Positions 50,248 to 59,883 of a DNA stretch of 64,000 bases are shown in pieces; the first letter of the stretch is position 1; the number at the start of each line of letters is the position of its first letter. A program made the translations under genes and the position numbers. Source of the stretch: Aquabacterium sp. (GTDB lineage: Bacteria > Pseudomonadota > Gammaproteobacteria > Burkholderiales > Burkholderiaceae_C); assembly GCA_023266355.1 (NCBI GenBank), contig JAHFQM010000001.1, positions 248,001-312,000 of the forward strand, read 5' to 3'. Below the pieces are notes generated by a model, which saw only the letters and a program-made list of their open reading frames with translations, did not search any database and had not been told where the DNA came from.

Positions 50248-51192
50248 TCAGCGCAGCAGCGACAGCACCTGCTGGGGCAGCTGGTTGGCCTGGGCCACCA
50301 TCGCGGTGCCGGCCTGCTGCAGGATCTGCGAGCGGGACAGGTTCGCGGTTTCCGTCGCGAAGTCCGCGTCGACGATCCGGCCTCGTGCGGCAGCCTGGTT
50401 CTCGATGTTGGTTTGCAGGTTCGAGATCACGGCTTCGAAGCGGTTCTGCGAGGCACCGAAGTTGGCGCGCTTGTTGTTGACCAGGTCCAGGGCCTTGTCG
50501 ATGGCGTTGATGGCGTCGTCCACTTGCGAGACACCGGCAGCGGTGCCAGACGACGAGCCGTTCATGTTGCCGCCGATGGCGATGCCCTTGGTGCCGTCCC
50601 AGGTGCCGGTCACGGTGGAGACCAGATCTTGCTCTGCGCTGGCCGAGGTCGAGGCGATGGCCGAGGCCACCGAGACCGAGGTGCCGCCACCGAGCACGGC
50701 GCCAGCGATGTCGATGCGGTCTGTGCTGTTGGTGCCTGCGCCGACCTGGAAGGACAGGGTGGTCGAAGCGCCGGAGGCGAACAGGGCCTGGTTGTTGAAC
50801 TTGGTACCTTGCACCGTGCGGTCGATTTCCGCTTGCAGTTCCTTGAATTCCTTCTGCAGGTTGTCGCGGTCACCGGTGCTGTTGGTGGCGTTGCGGGACT
50901 GGACAGCCAGTTCACGCATGCGCTGCAGGTTGTCGCCGATCTTGCCGAGGGCGCCTTCAGCGGTTTGCGCCAAAGAGATGCCGTCGTTGGCGTTGCGCAC
51001 AGCGACGTTCATGCCCTTGACCTGAGCGCTCATGCGTTCGGCGATGGCCAGACCGGCGGCATCGTCCTTGGCGGAGTTGACGCGCAGACCAGAAGACAGG
51101 CGCTGCATCGAGGTCGCCAGGCTGGATTGCGAAGAAGACAGATTGCGTTGCGCGTTGAGTGCGACGACGTTGGTGTTGACAGTTGCGGCCAT
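50248..51192 (-). CDS. fliC: Flagellin (second copy, distal)
   Basis: 314-residue flagellin paralogue of its neighbour. It has the same conserved ends (VNTNVVALNAQRNLSSSQSS; SQILQQAGTAMVAQANQLPQ) and a central region rich in Ser and Thr (VASAIASTSASAEQDLVST), a possible place for O-linked sugars. ATG at 51190-51192. A FliA-like promoter lies about 190 bases upstream, and its own terminator follows. Probably the major filament protein, given the better promoter; that is inference. Confidence 0.96.
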   Translation of the reverse strand: MAATVNTNVVALNAQRNLSSSQSSLATSMQRLSSGLRVNSAKDDAAGLAIAERMSAQVKGMNVAVRNANDGISLAQTAEGALGKIGDNLQRMRELAVQSRNATNSTGDRDNLQKEFKELQAEIDRTVQGTKFNNQALFASGASTTLSFQVGAGTNSTDRIDIAGAVLGGGTSVSVASAIASTSASAEQDLVSTVTGTWDGTKGIAIGGNMNGSSSGTAAGVSQVDDAINAIDKALDLVNNKRANFGASQNRFEAVISNLQTNIENQAAARGRIVDADFATETANLSRSQILQQAGTAMVAQANQLPQQVLSLLR

Positions 51193-51374
51193 GATGTGAT
51201 CCTTTGGCGATGTTTACTACCCGGCGATAGCGCCGGCGAACAAGTGCTGATGGGTTGGAAACTCTTCAGCTTTCCTGCCCGACGCTAGTCAGCCCGTGCG
51301 CCCTTGTGGTGAAACCACTCGAAGCCCTTGGCCGGCTAACCGGACCCCGAAACCTTGCGATCCCGATGGTTTGT

Positions 51375-51402
51375 TTATCGTCCCGGTGCAGCGCGGTCTT
51401 GA
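51375..51402 (-). promoter_or_regulatory. FliA-like promoter of the distal flagellin gene
   Basis: TCAAG-N15-GACGATAA on the minus strand; the spacer is one base longer than in the fliS and fliD promoters. It would give a leader of about 175 bases. The rest of the 383-base divergent spacer (51193-51575) holds no gene I can support. A small hairpin gccct-gaaa-aagggc lies about 40 bases before the plus-strand glycosyltransferase gene. Confidence 0.65.
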
Positions 51403-51575
51403 GTGATTTTTTCCTCGTTTTCCGAGCTTGTGTGCACAGACGCTGCTTGACGTTTTTTTGAAATGAAGAACCTTTTCGGCGCACTTGCCGGGATCTTGAG
51501 AACTTTGTTTTCCTAGACTGAGCAGGCCCTGAAAAAGGGCTTGAACCTCCATTCACAGTCATTCCCGGGGTCGCC

Positions 51576-53507
51576 ATGAACGTCATCCACAAGCCCGCAT
51601 CACGACAAGCCCGCCAGGCGCACCAGCATTGGGAGCGCGGTGTGGCGCAGTCGCGCAAGGGCCAGTGGGGCGAGGCGCTGCGCGCTTTCGAAGCGGCGAT
51701 CAAGATCTCGCCCAAAGACGATGTCTATCTGGTGAATGCCGCCAAAGCCGCCCTGGAGAGCGACCGCATCGAGCAAGCGCTGGACTACAGCATGCGGGCG
51801 CTGGCACGCAACCCGGCGTCGGAAGTGGCCTTGTTCATCCGGGTGGCCGCCCTGCAGCGTTTGCAGAACCATGCGGAAACGCTGGCCTACCTCCAAAGCG
51901 TGCCCGAAGAGCGCCGCAACAGCCGCGAGTACTGGAGCGCGCTGGGCTGCGCCCTGCAGAACACCGGCAAGCAACAGGAAGCCATCGCGGCCTTCATGGA
52001 GGCGCTGACGCTGCAGATGGACGACGCCATCTCGCACTACCGCATGGGCATCTCCTTTTATGAGATGCAACTCAAGGAAGAGGCCTCGGAGTGCTTCCGC
52101 ACCAGCCTGATCCTGGGCTTGGGTCCGAACGCCCTGCACGTGCACGGCATGCTGGCCTATGCCGAGCGCGAGAGCTGCCGCTGGGTGCAAGCCGCGCAGG
52201 AGGAGGCCAACATGCGCAGCATGGTGGACGCGCTGGACGACAAGGCGCGGGTGATGACCGCACCGTTCGCCCACGTCACCTTGACCGATGACCCCCTGCA
52301 CCAGCTCAAGGCGTGCAGGCTGATGTCCAACAACTTTGCCGACATCAAGCCGGTGGTGCGCCGCGAGCGCGTGCGCCATGGCGAGCGCATCCGCGTGGGT
52401 TATGTGTCCGCTGACTTCCACCAGCATGCCACCAGCGTGCTCATGGCCGAGGTGTTCGAGCACCACGACCGCAGCCGCTTCGAAGTCTTCCTCTACTCGC
52501 ATGGTCCCGACGACAAGACGGCGATGCGCCAACGCATCGAGGCCGCGGCCGAGCACTTTGTCGAGTTGGCCGGCGCGTCCGATCAGGACATCGCGCAACG
52601 CATCGCCGACGACCAGCTCGACCTGCTGATCGACCTGAAGGGCTACACCGCGCAGAACCGCATGGGCGTGTTCGCCCGTCGGCCGGCGCCTGTGCAAGCC
52701 ACTTACCTGGGTTTCCCGGGCACCACGGGCTCGTCCTTCGTTGACTACATCATCGGTGACCCGATCGTCACGCCCTTGGCGCACGAGGCGCACTTCTCTG
52801 AAAAGATCGCGCAGTTGCCTGTTTGCTACCAGCCCAACGACCGGCAGCGCCCGCGCCCTCAGCCCATGAGCCGCAAGGCGGCGGGGCTGCCGGAGGACGC
52901 CTTGGTCTTGTGCGGCTTCAACCAGGCTTACAAGATCTCGCCCGAGGTGCTGGACGTGTGGTGCGGTTTCCTCCAGGACATCCCGAACGCCGTGCTGTGG
53001 CTGCTGGACTGGCACGGCCAGGCCCGGCCGCACCTGGAAGAAGAGCTGTCGGTGCGTGGCGTTGACTTGGCCCGCATCCGCTGGGCGCCGCGCCTGGGCT
53101 TGGCCGATCACATCAACCGCACCCAGCTGGCCGACATCTTCATCGATGCCTGGCCCTGCAATGCGCACACCACCGCCAGCGATGCGCTGTGGTCCGGCTT
53201 GCCGGTGGTCACCTACATGGGCCGGACGTTCGCGTCACGCGTGGCGGGCAGCCTGCTCAACGCGGTTGGCCTGTCCGAGTTGGCCACCGAAACCTTGGAC
53301 GCCTACCGCGCCAAGGTGCTGGCCTTGGCCGCAGACCCGGCCGAGCGCGCGCGCATCCGGGCTCACCTGGCAGAAGCACGCGATCAGGCACCGCTGTTCG
53401 ACAGCGCGCGCTACACGGGCGACCTGGAGCGCTTGTTGGAGCGCATGGTGTTGCGCCATGAGCAAGGCTTGCCTGTGGACCACCTGTCGGGGTTGCCGGC
53501 AGCCTGA
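51576..53507 (+). CDS. O-GlcNAc transferase-like protein (TPR + GT41), probable flagellin glycosyltransferase
   Basis: 643-residue cytoplasmic protein. Residues about 10-200 are TPR repeats (AIKISPKDDVYLVNAAKAAL and later units). About 265-640 are a family-41 glycosyltransferase (SPINDLY/OGT type) with RVGYVSADFHQHATSVLMAE, LLIDLKGYTAQNRMGVFARR, PAPVQATYLGFPGTTGSS and GLPVVTYMGRTFASRVAGSL, including the conserved histidine in HQHAT. Such enzymes add sugars to Ser/Thr of proteins. Its place beside the flagellin genes suggests flagellin as the substrate. That role is inferred from position. Confidence 0.88.
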   Translation: MNVIHKPASRQARQAHQHWERGVAQSRKGQWGEALRAFEAAIKISPKDDVYLVNAAKAALESDRIEQALDYSMRALARNPASEVALFIRVAALQRLQNHAETLAYLQSVPEERRNSREYWSALGCALQNTGKQQEAIAAFMEALTLQMDDAISHYRMGISFYEMQLKEEASECFRTSLILGLGPNALHVHGMLAYAERESCRWVQAAQEEANMRSMVDALDDKARVMTAPFAHVTLTDDPLHQLKACRLMSNNFADIKPVVRRERVRHGERIRVGYVSADFHQHATSVLMAEVFEHHDRSRFEVFLYSHGPDDKTAMRQRIEAAAEHFVELAGASDQDIAQRIADDQLDLLIDLKGYTAQNRMGVFARRPAPVQATYLGFPGTTGSSFVDYIIGDPIVTPLAHEAHFSEKIAQLPVCYQPNDRQRPRPQPMSRKAAGLPEDALVLCGFNQAYKISPEVLDVWCGFLQDIPNAVLWLLDWHGQARPHLEEELSVRGVDLARIRWAPRLGLADHINRTQLADIFIDAWPCNAHTTASDALWSGLPVVTYMGRTFASRVAGSLLNAVGLSELATETLDAYRAKVLALAADPAERARIRAHLAEARDQAPLFDSARYTGDLERLLERMVLRHEQGLPVDHLSGLPAA

Positions 53508-53562
53508 GCTCTCGCCACACGGGCGAGAGGCGGGAAGAAGCTGGAAGAAGCGGAAAGACGAA

Positions 53563-53585
53563 AAAACGACCTGGTCGGTCGTTTT
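53563..53585. terminator. Bidirectional terminator between two glycosyltransferase genes
   Basis: Nine-bp stem aaaacgacc / ggtcgtttt with a TGGTC loop, flanked by A and T runs on both sides. It serves the convergent OGT-like and GT2 genes and touches the GT2 stop codon. Confidence 0.85.
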
Positions 53586-54811
53586 CAGGCGGCGAACTTC
53601 TGCAGCAAAGCAGGCTCATGCACGATGCGTGCGCCGCTGTCTTGCGGCAGCTCGGCCAGCACAGCCGGGGTGCCACGCACCAGCACCAGGTTGTGGGCGT
53701 GCAGCGTCCCCAGCTGCGCGGGCGTGGATGCGAAGCGCACCTTGCGGGCACCCTTCAGCTCTTCGACATGTCGGCGCAGCTCGGGCTCGTACGTTCCCAC
53801 AAAGACAAGCTCCGTGACATCGCGGTTCAACTCGGTGTCGGTGAGCAGGAAGCTCAAGGCGGCTTGCGAGCGCAGCGTCTGCAGAGGCACCGGCAATTGC
53901 TGTTCTGCCCCCATGGCCTTGAGCCGGTAAGCGAGGTAGTAGGTCTCCACCGGGTTGCGCTGGGCGGCCATCCGCAGGCGGATCGCCACCGAGATGCGCT
54001 GGGCGATCATCTCCTGGATGCGCAGGTTGAAGCCAATGCGCTCCATCGGGCTGACCTGCTGGCTGGCACGACCAAGCACGTACTCCAGGCCGCCCCGGTA
54101 GCGGTCCCAGGCGTGTTCGGCCTCGCCCATGCCGGCCTGGTTGCGCTGGTGGTCGGCAAAGTAGTTGGTCACCGAGATGTAGTACGGCTCCTGCAGGAAC
54201 AGCACCGATGCCTGGTGCACGAATTCCGACGCATGCACGAAGGCGTAGAAAGCCTGCTCGGGCACGCTGGGCATCATGGTGCGGATCAGGTTGCGCCGAC
54301 AGATGTAGATCTCGGGGAAGATGCTGTAGCGCAGCAGGGTGTCGAGCAGCATCTGGTGCTGACCCTGCGGGATCAGCACATCGCGGTCCTGCTGGTAGAA
54401 CTGGCCCTGGTCCTTGTCGGCCACCAGGTCGTAGAGCTTCCAGGGGGCGTAAGCGATGCCCACGCCAGGGTTGGCCTCCATCAGGTCGATGATCTCGGCC
54501 ACGCGGTGCCCCAGGATGCAGTCGTCGTCGGCCACATAGACGAGGTACTCGCCCTGGGCCTGGTCCATCAGGTACTGGTAGTTGGCCGAGCTGCCGCGGT
54601 TGCTGGCATGGCGCTTGTAGCGCAGTGGCAGGGCGTCCATGTACCTGGCGGCGACGGCCTCGGTGTCATCGTCCGAGCCGTTGTCGGAAATGAAGACCTC
54701 GAAGGCGTGGGGGAAGTCGGCCAACTGCTGGGTCAGGCTCTGCAGCAGCGAGTCCAGGTAACGGCCCCGGTTGTAGGTCGGGATGCAGAAGCTGACGAGG
54801 GCTTGGGTCAT
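53585..54811 (-). CDS. Family-2 glycosyltransferase
   Basis: 408 residues. The N-terminal GT-A domain (about 1-230) has LVSFCIPTYNRGRYLDSLLQ, FISDNGSDDDTEAVAARY and the metal-binding YVADDDCILG near residue 90. The C-terminal half (about 260-408) is helical and of unknown role. The ATG at 54809-54811 puts the GT-A fold at the usual distance. It faces the OGT-like gene and may add to the same glycan on flagellin or to a surface polysaccharide; no polysaccharide export genes are near. Confidence 0.85.
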   Translation of the reverse strand: MTQALVSFCIPTYNRGRYLDSLLQSLTQQLADFPHAFEVFISDNGSDDDTEAVAARYMDALPLRYKRHASNRGSSANYQYLMDQAQGEYLVYVADDDCILGHRVAEIIDLMEANPGVGIAYAPWKLYDLVADKDQGQFYQQDRDVLIPQGQHQMLLDTLLRYSIFPEIYICRRNLIRTMMPSVPEQAFYAFVHASEFVHQASVLFLQEPYYISVTNYFADHQRNQAGMGEAEHAWDRYRGGLEYVLGRASQQVSPMERIGFNLRIQEMIAQRISVAIRLRMAAQRNPVETYYLAYRLKAMGAEQQLPVPLQTLRSQAALSFLLTDTELNRDVTELVFVGTYEPELRRHVEELKGARKVRFASTPAQLGTLHAHNLVLVRGTPAVLAELPQDSGARIVHEPALLQKFAA

Positions 54812-54934
54812 GGGAGCGGTCCATCCAGGAAAGGGGCGCGACCGCCGGCCAACAGGCGGCGGGGCATGCCTCTGGATTTTCCGAGCCACGCAGGCCTGCC
54901 GGTGAGGCAAATAGCCCTGGCCTGGCCTGCCATT

Positions 54935-56062
54935 TCAGAACAACTTGCGCCCTGTCAGCCGCTCGTGCTCCCGCACGGCAAAGCGGTCGGTCATGCCGGC
55001 GATGTAGTCGGCCACGGCACGGTGGCGGTCGTCGCGCTCGGCAAAGGCGCTCTGCATGTCCTGCGGCGCCGCCACGTAAGCGTGGAACAGCTCGCTGAGC
55101 ATCTGCTTGGCGCGTGCCGTGGTCTCGTTGACCTGCGGGTGCCGGTACAGCTCCTTGAAGAGGAAGCGCTTGAGCTGGGTGCTGGCCTCGCGCATGCCGG
55201 GGCTGAAGCGCACCAGCGGCGGGCATTGGCGCGCTTCGTTGGCGTTCAGCGGCATGTGCTCGGCGATGCGCGCGCGCGTGGCGTCGATCACGTCGTAGAC
55301 CTGCTGTGACAGCATGCGGCGGATGCTGTCGAACAGCAGTCGGCGTCCCTTGGCGTGAGGGAACTCGCGCAGCGTCTCGTCGCGGAAGCGCACGAACAAG
55401 GGCACCGCTTCGAGCTGCGCCATGGTGATCAGGCCCGAGCGCACGCCGTCGTCGATGTCGTGAGCGTTGTAGGCGATTTCATCGGCCAGGTTGCACAGCT
55501 GCGCCTCCAGGCTGGGCTGGGTGCCGTTCAGGAAGCGCTGGCCCACGCCGCCGGGCTCGCGCGCTTCCAGCATCTCGGCGTGGCGGCGCGAACAGTGCTT
55601 GAGGATGCCCTCGCGCGTCTCGAAGCTCAGGTTCAGGCCGTTGTAGGGCAGGTAGCGCTCTTCCAGCTCATCGACCACCCGCAGCGACTGCAGGTTGTGC
55701 TCGAAGCCACCGTGCTCGCCCATGCAGTCGTTCAGCACGTCCTGGCCGGCGTGGCCGAAGGGCGTGTGGCCCAGGTCGTGCGCGAGGGCCACGGCTTCGA
55801 CCAGGTCTTCGTTGAGGCCCAGCGAACGCGCGATGGACCGTCCCAGCTGCGCCACTTCCAGCGAGTGAGTCAGGCGCGTGCGGAAGAGGTCGCCCTCGTG
55901 GTTGAGGAAGACTTGCGTCTTGTAGACCAGGCGCCGGAAGGCCGTGCTGTGCACGATGCGGTCGCGGTCGCGCTGGAACTCGCTGCGCGTCGGTGCGCTG
56001 GGCTCCGGGAAGCGACGCCCCCGAGAACGGTCTGGCTGGCTGGCGTAGGGCGCGGTCCACAT
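54935..56062 (-). CDS. dgt: dGTP triphosphohydrolase-like HD protein
   Basis: HD-domain deoxynucleotide triphosphohydrolase, cytoplasmic. The RDRDRIVHSTAFRRLVYKTQ segment near residue 32, RLTHSLEVAQLGRSIAR and ALAHDLGHTPFGHAGQD give the His and HD metal ligands; LADEIAYNAHDIDDG supplies the later Asp. 375 residues, ATG at 56060-56062. It follows aroB by 19 bases, the usual neighbour in beta-proteobacteria. Confidence 0.95.
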   Translation of the reverse strand: MWTAPYASQPDRSRGRRFPEPSAPTRSEFQRDRDRIVHSTAFRRLVYKTQVFLNHEGDLFRTRLTHSLEVAQLGRSIARSLGLNEDLVEAVALAHDLGHTPFGHAGQDVLNDCMGEHGGFEHNLQSLRVVDELEERYLPYNGLNLSFETREGILKHCSRRHAEMLEAREPGGVGQRFLNGTQPSLEAQLCNLADEIAYNAHDIDDGVRSGLITMAQLEAVPLFVRFRDETLREFPHAKGRRLLFDSIRRMLSQQVYDVIDATRARIAEHMPLNANEARQCPPLVRFSPGMREASTQLKRFLFKELYRHPQVNETTARAKQMLSELFHAYVAAPQDMQSAFAERDDRHRAVADYIAGMTDRFAVREHERLTGRKLF

Positions 56063-56081
56063 GGCGGAAAGCGGTGCCAGT

Positions 56082-57218
56082 TCAGCGCACGTTGGCGGCG
56101 ATCACGTCGCGCACCATGGCATCGGGCGCGCCCCGCATGCCCGCCTGGCCCAGCGGTCCGACGACCACGAAACGGATCTCGCCGCCCTCGGCCTTCTTGT
56201 CCACCTGCATCAGCTCGATGTAGCGGTCGGCGCCCAGGTCCGGGCCCTGCACGGGCAGGCCGGTGCGCTCGACCAGCGCGCGGATGCGCTGCGAGGTGGC
56301 CTCGTCGATCAGGCCCAGGCGGGCAGACAGGTCGGCCGCCATCACCATGCCGCAGCCCACGGCCTCGCCGTGCAGCCACGCGCCATAGCCCAGGCCCGCC
56401 TCGATGGCGTGCCCGAAGGTGTGGCCGTAGTTCAGGATGGCGCGCAGGCCGGATTCCTTTTCGTCCTGCCCCACCACCCAGGCCTTGATCTCGCACGAGC
56501 GCTGGATGGCGTGCCTGAGCGCCGCGCGGTCGCGCGCGAGCAGCCGGTCGAGGTTGGCTTCCAGCCACGTCAGGAAGGCGGCATCGGCGATCGGGCCGTA
56601 CTTGATGACCTCGGCCAGGCCGGCCAGCAACTCGCGCTGCGGCAGGGTGTCGAGCGTGTCGATGTCGCAGACCACGCGCAGCGGCTGGTAGAACGCGCCG
56701 ATCATGTTTTTGCCGGCGGGGTGGTTGATGGCCGTCTTGCCGCCCACCGACGAATCCACCTGCGCCAGCAGCGTGGTGGGCACCTGCACGAAGGGCACGC
56801 CGCGCATGTAGCAGGCCGCGGCGAAGCCGGTCATGTCACCGACGACGCCACCGCCCAGCGCGTACAGCACCGTTTTGCGGTCGGCCGCCTCTTCCAGCAG
56901 TGTCGTGAACACCTGGTTGAGCGCCGGCCAGTCTTTGTACTGCTCGCCATCGGGCAGTTCCACGTCCAGCACCTGCTTGTGCAGCGGGGCGATGGCCTCG
57001 CGCAATTGGGCCGTGTAGAGCGGCCCCACCGTGGTGTTGGTGACGATCAGGGCCTTGGCCGATCGGGGCAGGCCGGCGAAGCTCTCGGCCTTCAGCAGGC
57101 CATCGCCGATCAGGATGTCGTAGCTGCGCTCGCCCAAGTCGATGGGCACGACCGAATGGCCTGCAGGCGCCGTGGTGGCGAGTTGCGGGGCAGCGGAGGA
57201 AGCGGATGCAGATGCCAT
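56082..57218 (-). CDS. aroB: 3-Dehydroquinate synthase
   Basis: Second step of the shikimate pathway, NAD- and metal-dependent. The [20 protein letters not shown] motif near residue 118, [20 protein letters not shown] near 142 and the metal-binding [12 protein letters not shown] near 275 are conserved. The ATG at 57216-57218 leaves a short Ala/Ser-rich leader before the fold; the longer open frame upstream runs toward the SRP RNA gene and was not used. aroK, its common upstream partner, is not present here. Confidence 0.96.
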   Translation of the reverse strand: MASASASSAAPQLATTAPAGHSVVPIDLGERSYDILIGDGLLKAESFAGLPRSAKALIVTNTTVGPLYTAQLREAIAPLHKQVLDVELPDGEQYKDWPALNQVFTTLLEEAADRKTVLYALGGGVVGDMTGFAAACYMRGVPFVQVPTTLLAQVDSSVGGKTAINHPAGKNMIGAFYQPLRVVCDIDTLDTLPQRELLAGLAEVIKYGPIADAAFLTWLEANLDRLLARDRAALRHAIQRSCEIKAWVVGQDEKESGLRAILNYGHTFGHAIEAGLGYGAWLHGEAVGCGMVMAADLSARLGLIDEATSQRIRALVERTGLPVQGPDLGADRYIELMQVDKKAEGGEIRFVVVGPLGQAGMRGAPDAMVRDVIAANVR

Positions 57219-57350
57219 GCGTTCACGCGGGGTGCGGCAGAGTGCGCGGGTGGCGCGTTCAAGAAGCGCCCCGAACTTTCGCGGAAGTTCGGTCCCGGCC
57301 GCGACGCGTGGGGCATCCAACGCTGTCAGAACGACAACGCGAAGAAAGAA

Positions 57351-57451
57351 GGTGACGAGCCTGACCCCGGCACTGGAGGCATTCGGTTAGGGCTGCTTCG
57401 TTCCCGATCTGACCCGGTTGGCCGCGCCCCCATGCGAGGAGGCCCGTCACC
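57351..57451 (-). ncRNA. ffs: Signal recognition particle RNA (4.5S RNA)
   Basis: On the minus strand the 5' end GGTGACGGGCCT pairs with the 3' end AGGCTCGTCACC (one G-U pair). The conserved apical loop region GGGTCAGATCG-GGAA-CGAAGCAGCCC carries the GGAA tetraloop and the AGCAG internal-loop side bound by Ffh. Compared with E. coli, the pair closing the tetraloop is flipped but still pairs. Length is about 101 bases. A -10-like TACAAT lies just upstream (minus strand, 57455-57460). It fills most of the aroB upstream gap. Confidence 0.92.
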
Positions 57452-57492
57452 GACCATTGTACGCGAGGCTGGCCATCCCGGTCGGCCTTCGC

Positions 57493-58080
57493 TCAGGGCT
57501 TTTCGCCCAGCAGCAGCGGCTTGAGCATGTTGTCGGCGGGGTTGGCGCCGATCCAGATGCGCAGGATGGCGTTGTAGAAGCCGATGTCGGGCAGAGGCGA
57601 GCCCAGCTGCTTGCCATTGAGCGTGATGGTGGTGCCCGTGGCGGGGTTGTAGTCGCCAATGATGACTTCGCCCTTTTTCACGCCTTCGAACTCGGTGAAC
57701 AGGTCACCGAATTTGGTGATCTGGTTGACGAGCTTGGTCTTTTCGTCTTTTTCCAGGTTCTTGTTGATGCCTGCCAGGAAGGCCGAGCCGAACTCTTCGG
57801 AGGTCAGGTCGCGCAGGAAGACGATCTTGAAGCGCTTGGGGCCAGTGAGGGCCAGCACGTCGGCGGTGGTGGTCTTCTTCTCGGTCAGGTACAGGCCGAT
57901 CGCATAGATCTTGAACACGGCCTTGATGCGGGCACCGGCGCCATTGAGCACCAGGTTCTTGCCCGCCACGGTGGCGGTGTCTTCGAGCTTCGCGCCCTGG
58001 ACTTCAACGGCGTGGGCGGTGGACAGCGAGCCCAGGGCCAGGGCGGCTGCGGTCATGAGGGCGGTGATGCGAGCTTTCAT
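57493..58080 (-). CDS. Secreted chalcone-isomerase-like protein
   Basis: 195 residues with a signal peptide (about 1-24, cut after STAHA), then a chalcone-isomerase-like fold: KIYAIGLYLTEKKTTTADVL near residue 57, KIVFLRDLTSEEFGSAFLAG near 85, and the C-terminal FYNAILRIWIGANPADNMLK. Bacterial members are periplasmic and of unknown function; flavonoid isomerase activity should not be assumed. It is followed after 41 bases by ffs and preceded by the chemoreceptor gene on the same strand. Confidence 0.85.
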   Translation of the reverse strand: MKARITALMTAAALALGSLSTAHAVEVQGAKLEDTATVAGKNLVLNGAGARIKAVFKIYAIGLYLTEKKTTTADVLALTGPKRFKIVFLRDLTSEEFGSAFLAGINKNLEKDEKTKLVNQITKFGDLFTEFEGVKKGEVIIGDYNPATGTTITLNGKQLGSPLPDIGFYNAILRIWIGANPADNMLKPLLLGEKP

Positions 58081-58151
58081 CGAAAGTGTCCTTGGTGGTC
58101 GTCAGGGGCTGGATGGGGTTGGGGCGGAATGGCAGAAAGGGGCAGAGGGGC

Positions 58152-59708
58152 TCAAGCGGTCGATTCGAGCTTGAACACGCTCACCACCTCGGCCAGGCTA
58201 TGCGCCTGGTTCTGCATGGATTCGGCGGCGGCCGCGGCCTGTTCGACCAAGGCGGCGTTCTGCTGGGTCACGCCATCCATCTTGTGGATGCTGCGGGTGA
58301 CTTCCTCGATGCCTTCGCTTTGTGATCGGCTGGCCGCGGTGATCTCGCCAATGATGTCGGTGACGCGCTGCACACTGGCCACCACGTTGCCCATGGTGCC
58401 GCCGGCCGAAGACACGAGCTTGCTGCCTTGCTCGACCTTCTCCACCGACTCGTTGATCAGCGTCTTGATTTCCTTGGCGGCCGTCGCCGAGCGCTGCGCC
58501 AGGGTGCGCACCTCGCCTGCCACCACGGCAAAGCCACGGCCCTGCTCACCGGCACGGGCGGCCTCCACGGCGGCGTTCAGCGCCAGGATGTTGGTCTGGA
58601 AGGCGATGCCGTCGATCACGGAAATGATGTCCACGATCTTGCGCGAGGACGCGTCGATGGCGCCCATGGTGTCGACCACCTGCGCCACCACCTGACCGCC
58701 TTCGGACGCGATGTTCGATGCAGCCGAGGCCAACTGGTTGGCCTGCGAGGCGTTCTCGGCGTTCTGGCGCACGATGCGGGTCAGCTCGCTCATGGCCGAA
58801 GACGTCTGCGCCAGCGAGGAGGCCTGCTCCTCGGTGCGCACCGACAGGTCGGAGTTGCCCGACGCAATTTCGCTGGACGCCGAGGCAATCGCCACGGTGC
58901 CCTGGCGCACATCGCCCACGATGCGTTGCAGGCCGCGGTTCATCTCATCGAGGGCGCGCATGAGCTGCCCCGTCTCGTCCTCGCTCTCGCTGACGATGCG
59001 GGCGCTGAGGTCCCCAGCGGCCACCTGCTCGGCGATCTTGACGGCGCGGGTCAGCGGGCGGGTGATGCTGCGGGTGGCGAAGAAAGCCACGCCGACGCTC
59101 ACGGCCACGATGGCGCCCGCCAGGGCCACGATGAACAGGGTGGTGTTGCGGGCGGTCTCGGCCGAGCGCGCGCCGGTGGCTTCCATCAGCGCGTGCTGGC
59201 GGGTGTTGAGCTGCTCCAGCGCCTCGAAGTACTTGGTGTGCATCGAGCGCACCGAGAAGAGGAACTTGGTCAGCGCCTCTTCTTTCTGGCCGCCCTGGAT
59301 CAGTTCCACAACGGCTTTTTGCGCCTTGTTGGAGCGCTCGCGGTACTTGCCGAGGTTGGCCAGCAATTCCTTGTCGGCGTCGTCCGTCAGGGCCTTCTCC
59401 ACGTCGGTGGCCAGGGCGATGTTGAGCTTCTCGTACTTGGCGATGTTGACCAGCTCGCCCTTGATCTGTTCCTCATCGCTCATCACCAGCACGCTGAGCA
59501 TGCTGCGCGAGATCTCGTTGAGGTTGGCCTTCATCCGGTTGGCGGTCACCGTCTGCGGGTAGGTGCCGTCGACGATCGCCGTGGTCTCTTGGCTGAGGTC
59601 CTGGATGCGCGTGAGGGCCAGGCCGGCCAGCAGGACCATCAGGGCGATGACCAGGCCGAAGCCGAGTGCCAAGCGTTGACCGATGCGGATGTTGCGGATG
59701 TTGATCAT
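58152..59708 (-). CDS. Methyl-accepting chemotaxis protein
   Basis: Membrane chemoreceptor of 518 residues. A first membrane helix (about 10-32), a periplasmic four-helix-bundle sensor (about 33-190), a second helix (about 191-213), a HAMP domain (about 214-268) and a long signalling coiled coil. The hairpin tip reads [20 protein letters not shown]. There is no CheR-binding pentapeptide at the C-terminus (ends FKLESTA). Ligand unknown. ATG at 59706-59708. A FliA-type promoter about 100 bases upstream ties it to the flagellar regulon. Confidence 0.95.
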   Translation of the reverse strand: MINIRNIRIGQRLALGFGLVIALMVLLAGLALTRIQDLSQETTAIVDGTYPQTVTANRMKANLNEISRSMLSVLVMSDEEQIKGELVNIAKYEKLNIALATDVEKALTDDADKELLANLGKYRERSNKAQKAVVELIQGGQKEEALTKFLFSVRSMHTKYFEALEQLNTRQHALMEATGARSAETARNTTLFIVALAGAIVAVSVGVAFFATRSITRPLTRAVKIAEQVAAGDLSARIVSESEDETGQLMRALDEMNRGLQRIVGDVRQGTVAIASASSEIASGNSDLSVRTEEQASSLAQTSSAMSELTRIVRQNAENASQANQLASAASNIASEGGQVVAQVVDTMGAIDASSRKIVDIISVIDGIAFQTNILALNAAVEAARAGEQGRGFAVVAGEVRTLAQRSATAAKEIKTLINESVEKVEQGSKLVSSAGGTMGNVVASVQRVTDIIGEITAASRSQSEGIEEVTRSIHKMDGVTQQNAALVEQAAAAAESMQNQAHSLAEVVSVFKLESTA

Positions 59709-59804
59709 GTGTTTGTCCACGAAGTCCAGACTGCGCTTCGCCGTGGCGATGATCTCGCCGCCTGCCGGTGGGCAAGCGGGTGAAATCCGTCACGAACGAA
59801 TCCT

Positions 59805-59831
59805 TTATCGGACGTTCTGTGGGCAAACTGA
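59805..59831 (-). promoter_or_regulatory. FliA (sigma-28) promoter of the chemoreceptor gene
   Basis: TCAG-N15-TCCGATAA on the minus strand, matching TAAA-N15-GCCGATAA in 7 of 8 positions at -10. The leader would be about 90 bases. Confidence 0.75.
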
Positions 59832-59883
59832 ACACACCCGAGTGCAAACCCTGGGGTGTCAATGGCGCCAAATGGCGCGCAAA

